Source: Rugalucina vietnamica
Taxonomy: Eukaryota > Mollusca > Bivalvia > Lucinida > Lucinidae
Direction: 5' to 3'
NCBI GenBank assembly: GCA_964017185.1
Contig: OZ024883.1
Span: 39,114,395-39,178,394 of the forward strand
Length of the DNA: 64,000 nt
Made by a program: the position numbers and the translations under genes. The first letter of the stretch is position 1. Each line of letters starts with the position of its first letter. The notes beneath the pieces are model-generated. The model did not search any database. It saw nothing but the letters and a program-made list of their open reading frames with translations, and was not told the DNA's origin. This document shows positions 25,251-37,200 of the stretch, in pieces.

Positions 25251-28200
25251 CTTTATTTAAAGAGGAAGCTCAGTTGGACAAGTCCAATCTTCCCTGGGGT
25301 CCTCTATTCAACATACATATACACACAATGGTACAAACAATAATTTACATATACATACATAAAATACATGTGCAAGAAAGGCCTTAGTGATCATTTTGTG
25401 TGCAAAGCCATTCCCGATACCTCTTTTTGAAGAGAGTAACTGAGTCACTCTGCTTAATATTTTCTGGAATAGAATTCCAAATTTTAGATCCGGAATATGA
25501 CGTACTTCCATCTGGATGCGTATCTTACCAATATATGATTCATTGTTATTGACCTCCAGTCATGCACCTGGTATCTTTACAAGTTCTAATATACAACAGC
25601 ATGTTGTAGCATCATCCAGACTGGTAGCTATTTCCACTGTACAACAGCCAAGTTTGGAAACAGCAAGACCGATAGCTAGTTCCACTGTACAGCCAAGTGT
25701 GGTATCAGCAAGACCCATAGCTAGTTCCAGCGTACAACAGCCAACTGTAGCATCTCCCAGACCGGTAGCTAGTTCTAGCTTTCAACAGCCAAGTGTAGCA
25801 TCATCCGCACAAGTAGCTAGTTCCAGTGTACAACAGTCTAGACCGGTAGCTAGTTCCAGCATACAACAGCAAACTGTAACATCAGCCAGGCTGGAACCTA
25901 GTTCAGTTCAGAAGAAAAATGTTGAGACTATCAGCAGAGGTAAGTTCCTTTTTTTTTGTCTATTCACATGTGTTTAAAACATTTTTTTTCCCATTCAGAT
26001 TGTGCTTAATCAATTTGCTGTACAAAGTTTTATCTGCATTATACATATAATATAAGAACACCAAATTGTAGGCTTTTTAGCTCACCTGAGCCGAAGGCTC
26101 ACAGGTGAGCTTATAGTATACCCATGCTCCGGCGTCCGTCGTCGTCGTCCGTCGTCGTTCACAGTTTCAAAGGTCTTCTCCTCTGAAACCGCTTGGCCAA
26201 TCAAAGCCAAACTTCATGTGGAGCATCCTTAGGAAGGGGGAACGAAAGTTTATATAAATGGTCCAGGTCACATGACCAAGATGGCCGCCATGGCTATAAA
26301 TAGCAAAAACCTTTAAAAATCTTCTTCTCCAGAACCAGTGGGCCGATTTCCACGAAACTTGGTATGTAGCATCAAGGACGCGGGCCCATCATAGTTTATA
26401 TAAATCATGACCCTATGATGACCTTGACCTATTTTAAGGCAAGGTCACCTTAGGTCGCCAATGCATTTGAATGGGAAAAAATGGTAAAATGCTATTTAAT
26501 GGGTAAAACTTACTGGGAATAGGCAAATGGACAGAAGATTAATGTAAATTAAAAATTTTAGCCCCTGGGGGGTTGTCTGCCCCTGCCCCGGGGCTATATA
26601 CATGTATATTTCCATAATATTGAAACATCTTCTCTCCTGAAACCGCTTGGCCAATCAAAGCCAAACTTCATATGGAGCATCCTTGGGAAGGGGGAAAGAA
26701 AGTTTATATAAATGGTTAAGGTCACATGACCAAGATGGCCGCCATGGCTATAAATAGAAAAAAACCTTTAAAAATCTTCTTCTCCAGAACCAGAAGGCCA
26801 ATGATTTTGAAACTTGGTGTGAAGCATCAGTGACTGGAGCTCTACAAAGTTTATATAAATCATAACCCTGGGATGACCTTGACCTATTTTACGGCAAGGT
26901 CAACATGGGTCGCTCATGCTTTTGAATGGGGAAAAGTGTTAAAATGTCATTTGTAGGGAAAAACTTGCAGGAAATGGGCAAATGGACTTAAGATTGATGA
27001 TTCTGAAAAAATTTGGACCCCAGGGGTCTGTCTGCCCCCACCCCGGGGCAATATACATGTATATTACAGTGATATTGAAACATCTTCTTCTCTGAAACGG
27101 GTTGGCCAATCAAAGCCAAACTTTATGAGGAGCATCGTTAGGAAGTGTATAAATGTACAAGGTCACATGACCAAGATGGCTGCCATGGCTATAAATAGCA
27201 AAAACCTTTGAAAATCTTCTTCTCCAGAACCAGAAGGCCTATGATTTCGAAACTTGGCATGAAGCAGCAGGCAATGGAGCTCTACTAAGTTTGTATAAAT
27301 CATGACCCTGGGATGACCTTGACCTATTTTACGGCAAGGGAAACTTAGTTCACTAATGCATTCGAATGGGAAAAAATAGTAAAATGGAATTAAATGGAGG
27401 AAACTTGCTGGGAGTATGCAAATGGACAGAAAAAATATGTTTATGGAAAAGAATTTGACCCCACGAGGTTGTCTGCCCCCGCCCTGGGGCTATATACATG
27501 TATATGACCATAATATTCAAACATCTACTTTTCTGAAACCGCTATACCAATAAAAGCCAAACTTTAAGTGGAGCATTGTTAAGAAGAGGGAATGAAAATT
27601 TAAGGTCACGGTCACATGACCAAGATGGCTGCCATGGCTATAAAAATCTTTTTCTCCAGAACCAGAAGGCCTATGATTTTGAAACTTGGCATGAAGCATC
27701 AGGCAATAGAGCTTTATAAAGTTTATATAGATCATGACCCTTGGATGACCATGACCCATTTTATGGCAAGGTCAACTTAAGTCACATATCCCAGATTTCA
27801 GGTGAGCGTTTATAGGACCATTGGTCCTCTGGTTTAATCAAAGTTTTGAAGTCACGAAAATAGCCAAAATAATTGGTAATGAGCTTCAAAATGCATACAC
27901 GCCAAACGAAGTGAGAAAATGTAATGTTCCATTGATTTACAAGCTTTACAATTTGTTTGTCCTTGATGATTCATTGACTAGTTAGAGATTCACCACGAGG
28001 ACCAAACAACTAACTAAATATCGTGAACCACTGCAGAAGATGAGGGTGAGGTTAGGGCCCTGTAAAACAGGTTTAAGCCCCCCCCAGTAATTTTATATTA
28101 CTGATCGTTCCAAGGCGATACTTCTGGTGTGGTTCTAAATGTTAGTCGAATTTCTGTGCTGTTTGAGCCTCATGTACGTTTTCATATTTTAGTTCAGTTC

Positions 28201-31200
28201 AGGTAACTGAGTGGCCACCTAATGGGGAATAGCTGCTCACTCGGCTTTTTATATGCTTTCCTTATATAAGTACCTAATTGTCTTTTTAGTTATTTCCCAC
28301 CCCTCGGTTTATGGAGTGGGAATTTCTTTCTGATTGCACCATTTCCTGATCATTGCCTACTTGTACCTTTTTACCTGATTTTTATTGACCAAATCTTTAT
28401 ATCTAAATATTCTGTAAGCATCTCTAATTGTGTTTACTGAGCCTAGAACATATGAACGTACACCATCTCTGCTAATACCCATGTTTTGTTCCAGATTGGA
28501 AGTACATGTGTTGTAATGTCCATGGTTATGCCAGGGAAACCAAAAAGTTACCAGTTGTTGAGATGGTACCATGGCCTTTCCACAAAGTCATCAAACATTT
28601 GATGCCTTTGAAAGTATTAGGTATGTAGGGTCATGGGAAAAGTACAAAATTGAGCTGCGACATGAGAAATCCAACATTTGTCATAGGCGAAAACAAAGGC
28701 GCAGATCAGCTTTGCAGTAACTGCGAAGCTGATCAGCGCCATTGTTTTCGCTACACAGATAGTACAATTCCTCTTCTTTCTAAATTGAAAATTCCCTGCC
28801 TGTAGCCATCTTCTGTGCTTGTACAGCTCGATTTGTGTGGGACATGTTTCGGAAACCACATTATTGGATTTCTCATGACGCAGCTCAAATATGCCTACGA
28901 TGATAATTAGCCCTCATCAAAACCAGCTGATCATTAGTTGACATTCATTATAAGAATGATTTTTTTGTTGATTTTATCAATGTGTTAACTCACAACTGAA
29001 TACAGTATGGTCAGATACTGTAAGTTTTGTGTTCCTTTGATTTCCAGAGACTATAGGTGGTTATGGTTGGATCAGGACCGGAATGTTGTCGTTATGTAAA
29101 GTTTGTGTTTGTTGAATTTCCAGAGGCTATAGGTGGTTATGGTCAGATAAGAAACAGAACTCATTTCTTCAGCCTCGGCACGGCTGAGAGGAACCTATAC
29201 AACAGTAAACCAAGGTAGGTCTGAGACAACTGGAGGGTGTGTGGGTATGGTGGGAGATGGTGGAAATATGAGCCGCGACGCGAGAAAACCGGTCTTTGGG
29301 GTTTCCGACCAGGTCTGACACAAACCGGCCTGTAAAGTCACAGAAGCAGGCTAGAAGCTTGAAATTTCGGATATAAGAAGAAGAGCGATTGTGCTATCCG
29401 TGTAGCGAAAACAAAGGCGCTGATCAGCTTTGCAGTTACTGCGAAGCTGATCTGCGCCTTTGTTTTCGCATAGGCAAAAATCTGGTTTTCTCATGACGCG
29501 GCTCATTTAGTACGGGGAGGATAACGGGACATTGCCAAAATAATAAAAGTAAATGTAGACAATGATCACGAAATGGCTCAATCAGAAAGAAATTCTCACT
29601 CCAAAAACCGAGGTGGGAAAAGAACTAAATTAACATTTAGGTTTTATACTGAGAAAACGAATCGTAAGCCGAGTGAGCAGCTATTTCCCAATAGGTTACC
29701 ACTAAATTAAACACTTAGGTACATATATTGAGAAGACATATCATAAGCCAAGTGAACAGCTATTTCCCAATAGGTGGCCACTCAGTTACCCAAACTTACC
29801 TAAAAATATGAAAAGGCACAAGGTACAAACAACACAAAAATTCAACACCATAACATAAAACCATATCAATAACCAGTTTCGCTACATGGATAGTACGTAC
29901 AATCCCTCTTCATACTAGATACTAAACAACCAAAAGTTCAAGCTTCTAACTATGTTCTGTGACTGTACAGGCTGCTTTGTGTCGGACCTGGTTAGAAACG
30001 CAGATTGTTAGCTCACCTGAGCGGAAGGCTCACACGGTGAGCTTATAGGATGGCCATGTTCCGTTGTCCGTCCGTCATCATGGTCCACAATTTCAGAGAT
30101 CTTTCCCTCTGAAACCGCTTGGCCAATGAAAGCCAAACTTCATATGGAGCATCCTTAGGAAGGGAAAACAAAAGTTTACGTAAATGGTCTAGGTCACATG
30201 ACCGAGAAGGCCGCATTGGCTATAAATAACAAAAACCTTTAAAAATCTTCTTAAGAACCAGAAGGCCTATGATTTTGAAACATGGCATAAAGCATCCAGG
30301 AGAGGAGCGCTACAAATTTTTGTAAATCATGACCCCGGGATGACCTTGACTTATTATACGGCAGGGTCAACATAGGTCGACCATGCATTTGAATGGGGAA
30401 AATTGTCAAAATGTCATTTGACGAGAAACACTTGAAGGAAATTGGCAAATGGACTTAAGGTTTATGATTCTAGAAAAATTGGACTAGATGGGCTGGTCTG
30501 CCCCCCAACACGGGGCAATATACATGAATATCACAATAATATTCAAAGATCTTCTTCTCTGAAACTGCATGACCAATCAAAGCGAAAGCAAAATTTGATA
30601 TGAAACATCTATAGGAAGGAGGGACCAATGTGTACATAAATAATCCAGGCCACATGACCAAGATGGCCGTCATGTCCATAAATGGTTAAAACTCTTCAAA
30701 AATCTTCTTCTCTGGAACCGATGGACCAATTTCAACAAAACTTGGCATGTAGCATTGTGGACTAGAGTACCACAATGTATACATAAATTATGTCCCTGTA
30801 ATGACCTTGACCTATTTTACAGCAAGGTCAATATAAGTCACCCATGACCATTATAGTGAAACAAGTTCAATGGTATATCATATGTCCCAGTCTCCCAGAT
30901 CTCAGGTGAGCGTTTACAGGACCATTAGTTGGTTTTCTCATGCAAAGACTCATGTTATTCTGATGATATTTGTTTCAGGCATGTTGCAGAAAAGCTCTAC
31001 CAGGTTATACTCAGGTAAACTTATTTTTGAAATGTCAACAAAAAGTCCAACAAAGTTCCTGAAACTAAAGTCAGTCTGAGTCATACACAAATAAAGTTAG
31101 AAGTAATCTTAATTAACAGTGCAAACTTGTCCGGTATTTACTTTTCATTTCATAATACACGCCCATGCAATATACAGAGATTTTTAAGTTGGAAAAAATG

Positions 31201-34200
31201 AAAATTTTCGGTTGAAATTTTTCGTTATTTTTCTTATTTTTGCTCAAAACATAGATTGTGGGTACACGTTAGAACCGCCTCAGGGAGGCGGTTCTAACGA
31301 GAACCCACAGTCTATGTTTTGGAGCAAAAATAAGAAAAATAGGTATACCACTGCATACCCCAGTTGTACTATATAAAAGTGGGGTTTAAGGGGGTATACA
31401 TTACAGGGACATGTTTTCCTGATGTATCCAATGTTACCCCATATTGGCTTCTTCAGGGTTATAGTAAACAAGTACACGCAATCTTTGATAAATATGGTAA
31501 TGAAATAGTTTAGGCCTATCACAGGTCATTGACGCTTACTCAATAATGTATACTGATTGCTAAAATAACTCCCATTTGCCCCAAAGTCTCGTTCTAGCTG
31601 ACATCAGCTAGAATCACTAGATTTAAATGTAGATCCACAGGTCATTGACACTCTATAACCATAAAACAGTCTAAATAGCCAAAACGATTTTGGCTATTTA
31701 GACTGTTTTATGGTTATAGAGCGTCAATGACCTGTAGATCTATATTTACTTTTATTAAGTTCCATCTGACGTTTGAACTTAGAAATATCTGGCCGGAGGT
31801 TAAAAAAATTTTCATGCTCCCTTCAGCTGAGCATAAAATTTAAACTGATCATAATTACTGAAATATCCCACTTTACCCAAATGAATAGAAATTTCTGACT
31901 TAGGTCACCAAAGACTAATTTATCCTGCTTACAAATGATAAAATGCCAACCATTGTTGGCATTTTAACTTCTATGAGCAGGATAAATTTTAGTCTCGGCC
32001 GAGTTGAGCATGAAAAAAGTTTGACTGCCTTTCTGGTGTTGAAGAATCTGAATGCTGGACTGCTGGTTGCCTCAACACAGAGCTGCACACTGACTGACTT
32101 GTTGATGTCTCAGTCCTATGCCTGCCAAGGATTTAAAGAGCTGCGCCATGAGAAAAACGGATTTTTGCCTATACAAAAACAAAGGCGCAGATCAGCTGTG
32201 CAGTAGCTGCACAGCTGATCAGCGCCTTTGTTTTCGCTACTAGGATAGTACAATTCCTCTTCTTCTTAAATCCGAAATTTCAAGCTTCTATCCTGTTTCT
32301 GTTACTGTACAGGCCGGTTTGTGTCAGACCTGGTTGGAAACCCTGAAGACCGGTTTTCTCACGTCACGGATTAAAAGTAAACTGGACTGTCTCTGTATAA
32401 AACATAGCTGTTTACAGGAGGGTGGGGTTGGAGTGGAGGGGTGGGGTGTCTCTGGGTTGGATAAAAATCACTTGAAATAGCAGGTGACTGTCATGATATG
32501 AGCTGCCTCATGGGAAAACCAACAATGTGGTTTCCGAACAGGTCCGACACAAACCACACTGCACAGTAACAGAAGACAGCTAGAAGCATGAAATTTCGTA
32601 TTTAGGAAGTAGAGGGATTGTACTATCCGTGTAGCGAAAACAAAGGCGCTGATCAGCTTCGCGGTTACCGTGAAGCTGATCTGCGCCTTTGTTTTCGCAT
32701 ATGCAAATTGTTGGTTTTCCCACGAGGCGGCTCATATGATCATAGCTGTTTGCTGGGATGTTACATGTCATTTAAACCAAAATTATTCTGTGAAATTTCT
32801 GAAATTGTTAATACGAATTGTGTTATGCACCAGTTATTTGTATCCAACACCAGTCCCATAAAGACCATGTAGATCCTGGTTTTGACTAACATTCTTCTCT
32901 GGGCCCTGTTGTTCAAAATTAATTGTGTCGTTAATTTCAAATGGCAGTATTACAAAAAACACTGTTACTTTTTGTTGAAAAAATAAAAGAATCCTTTGCA
33001 TTGTAAACCATTCTCACATATTTTCAACAAAAAATAACAGTGTATTTGCTTTTGAAGTCGAAAAATAGTTAACAAATTGAGGGCTTAATGACAGCTTTAA
33101 GCTATCGAAGCTTTGAACAACTGGGCCCAGAGTGTGGGGTAAATCTAGTATGTACACAGTTCAACCTCATTATATCACGTCTCGTTATAACACGGTTTTC
33201 AGTATAACACGGCCATGTCATGCCTCCCAAATGATTATTTTTCAATTGTTCATATAGTGAATAACATCGTTTTAACACGGTTCACTTAAAACACGGTCTG
33301 TTTCCGTGGACCCCAAAGATAGCATTACAATGAGGTTGTACTGTACACAATATAATGAGGTTGTACTGTACACATTATAATGAGGTTGTACTGTACACAA
33401 TATAATGAGGTTGTACTGTACACAATATAATGAGGTTGTACTGTACACAATATAATAAGGTTGTAATGTACACAATATAATGAGATTGTACTGTACACAA
33501 TATAATGAGGTTGTAATGTACACAATATAATGAGGTTGTAATGTACACAATTCTATGTATACACAAAGTAGCTAAGAAATGAAAACATAGCAGACTGCAA
33601 GGGACAATAGCTTGGGTTTTACCAGCTGACAGTCCCCTATTGAGCCGCGTCACAAGAAAACTGAATTTTTGACTAGGCAAAAACAAAGGCGCAGATCAGC
33701 CGTGCAGTTACTGCACGGCTGATCAGTGCCTTTATTTTCGCTACACCCATTGAACAATTCCTCTTCTACTTAAATCTGAAATCGCAAGCTTATAGCCTTT
33801 TCCTTTGACTGTACAGGCTGGTTTGTGTCGGACACGATCGGAACTCCCCAGAAGTACGGTTTTCTGGTGTAGTGGCTCAAATGACTTGTGCATTATTAAA
33901 AGTGTAATATGCATTTTCAGATTTTGTATTGAAGACAAGTCTACATATCAGACAGACGACTTTCCTATAGGGTGTGTTAGGGTGAATAACAAATGGGTTC
34001 CACTTCAGGTGAGATTTGGTAGATGAGCAACGACGAGAGAAGACTGGTCCCGAGGTTATAAAGCTTTTTTCATGCTCAGCTCAGTTGAGACTAAAATTTA
34101 TCCTGCTTATAAATGTTAAAATGCCAACAATTGTTGGCATTTTAACATTTATTAGCAGGATAAATTACAGACTTTGCTTATCTAAACCTGAATTTTCAAC

Positions 34201-37200
34201 CAATTTTGATTATTTCTGTACTTATGAGCAATTTAAATTTCATGCTTAGCTGAGCTGAGCAAGAAAAAAGTTTTATAACCTAGAGGCCAGCTCCTACATA
34301 AACTGGTCTGTACAACCACAAAAGGCTAGAAGCTTGAAATAGATTTAAGAAGAAGAGGGATAATACTATCTGTGTAGCAAAAATAAAGGCGCTGATCAGC
34401 TGTGTAGTTTCTGCACAATTCTGTTTAAAATTAGCTCATAATAAACCAATTAAATTTACATACGCATATGAATTCATGTTTTGTTGGTTGGGAAATATTT
34501 GTGAAAACTTTAATTGTTGCGAATTTTCCTGACTTTGTTTCTTTGCAAATTCAAAGTTCTAGCTAATAAAGACTTACTATAAGCTTCGTAGACTGCAGGA
34601 GTACTCGCTTCCGAAGTACTAAATTCCTATAATAAAAGTCACACAAAAACAAGAAGTAAACTCATTTAATAAAAGTCACTCAAAAATTCATGAATTTACA
34701 TTATTTAACTGATAATATTGAATAAGATAGAAAAATTGCCGTAAAAATGCTTTTCTGTTGTAAAACAATAATTCAGTAATATGTATATACACTTAAAGAC
34801 AAAAGCAACACAGCACTTGGTTAATCTTATGTAACTCAGAAATGGCCGATTCAAATTATCAGATGCTGTGTCAGCACATAAGATTTTAATCTGTTGTAAA
34901 AAATAACTCAGTAATTTTTGTATATAAAAGCTCTTTAGTGAACTGGAATTTGATATTACGAATGCATGTCTTGTATTGCAGCCAGTTGCCATTGGGTGTA
35001 AGACGAGAAGTATCGGTCACCCGGTAGACATCACCTCGTATACTGACCTGAAAGGTACCAACTCAGTCCATGTCCAGTGGAATCACGACAATAATAAGGT
35101 AAAACACGAAATTGTGGATTTAGAAATGAGAGGAATTGTACTATTCATGTAGCGAAAACAAAGACGCTGATCAGCTTCGCAGTGACTGCGAAGCTGATCT
35201 GCGGCTTTGTTTTCGCATAGGCAACCAGTCTTCAGGGTTTCTGACCAGGTCCGACACAAACCGGCCTGTGCAGTCACAGAAGATGGCAAGAGGCTGGAAA
35301 TTTTGGATTTAGAAAGTAGAGGAATTGTACTATCCATGTAGCGAAAACAAAGGCGCTGATCAGCTTCACAGTTACTGCGAAGCTGATCTGCGGCTTTGTT
35401 TTCGCATAGGCAACCAGTCTTCAGGGTTTCCCACCAGGTCCGACACAAAGCCGCCTGTGCAGTCACAGAAGATGGCTAGAGGCTGGAAATTTTGGATTTA
35501 GAAAGTAGAGGAATTGTACTATCCATGTAGCGAAAACAAAGGCGCTGATCAGCTTCGCAGTCACTGCGAAGCTGATCTGCGCCTTTGTTTTCGCATAGGC
35601 AAAAATCAGGTTTTCTCATGATGCGACTCATAAGGTAAAACATTACAAAAACGTGTCCATACAATACACTGAGACTTTTTCAGCTGTAAAAATTAAAAAT
35701 TTCATTGGAAAAATTTTGATATTATCCATATTTTTGCTCAGAACATTGATTGTTGGTACCCACAATCTATGTTTTGGATCAAAATTAAGAAGATTAGATA
35801 TACCTCTTTATACTGATATTTTACTATGTGAAAGTGAGATATAAGGGGGTATTCATTGCATGTACATGTTTGCATGATGATATCTCTTCATTTTAAACCA
35901 TTTTTGAGCCGCCGCATGGGAAAACCAACAATCTGATTTGGCAAAAACAAAGGCGCAGATCAGCTTCGCTGTAACTGAAGCTGATCAGCGCCTTTGTTTT
36001 TGCTACATAGATAGTACAATCCCTCTTCTACTTAAATTCAAAATTTCAAGCTTCTAGCCTGCTTCTGTGACTGTACAGGCTGGTTTGTGTCTGACCTGTC
36101 AAAAACCCAAATTGTTGATTTTCTCACGCACAGGCTCATTTATGATTTTGGTTCGATCCCGGGCTTCTCCAGTCTTAAAACTAAATGACTTATGCTGTTA
36201 AGTTGGGCATATTACACAAAATCAACCAACCAACCATTTATGACGAACTGGCTTGCCATTCATTATCATGATTGCATGAGCCTAGTGTCATTTTAAGGGG
36301 TGGACAACAAACCGACTCATAAAAAATAAACCTGGAATTATACTATATGTATTTATCTAAGAAAAATAAAGATCAGCTTAGCTTCACTTAGCTGAATATT
36401 TTGCCAGTTTTAATGTAGCACAATTTTAACATATGCTGAAATTGGTTCTCTTAATGGAAGTTGCTCATATCATATAAGATATTTCAATTTTTACAGTATC
36501 ATTTCATTTTAATCACTGTATCTTTCATCTAGCGGAATAATTATTTATAACTTTGATAATTCTTACCATATATTTTGCTTTTTCTCTGAACTAAATTATG
36601 CATTTTACAATTGTTAGACGCTAATGACCCATTAGGGTTGACGCGTCGTTAAACATCAATCAATCAATCAATTTTTACAGAGCCATTGTTTGACAATAGA
36701 GTTTGTGGAGAAGTTGACCCCAGATGATCTGATCAAAACGTTGATGTCGCGGCAGTATCAACACCCCCACCACACTAGAGATCTTAGTAAGTATTCCAAA
36801 GACCAGGATTTGCTATGTAAACGAGGATTAAAACAAAATAACCAAAAAATCTTAAATTTACCAAATATCTTAGTAATACCACTTTTAGGCAAAGCTCACA
36901 CCTGATAATGGTTATATTCATTCAACAATGTCTACTCTTTTTGAAATGTATGGTTTTTGAATAGTACTACTTGTACTTTTGGAATCTTTTATTGCCAAAG
37001 TGTAGGAGCAACTAGCAGAAAACACTTTTTTTCGGCACACACAATGGGCATTCTTTCAACAGGTATAACTCAAAATTAAACCTGGCCACGAGGTTATAAA
37101 ACTTTTTTCATGCTCAACTCAGCTGAGACTAAAATTTATCCTGCTCATAAATGTTAAAATGCCAACAATTGTTGGGATAAATTACCAGTTTTTGAGGTTT

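Noticed and set aside
33272-33686. Minus-strand frames with repeated YCVQYNLIIL units
   Set aside because: Translation of the 26-bp minisatellite.
35083-35664. Minus-strand frames encoding repeats like CENKGADQLRS and EADQRLCFRYMDSTIPLL
   Set aside because: They are translations of the GAGCCGC palindromic MITE. The same peptides appear at many unrelated copies here (32580, 54398 and others), so they are not genes.
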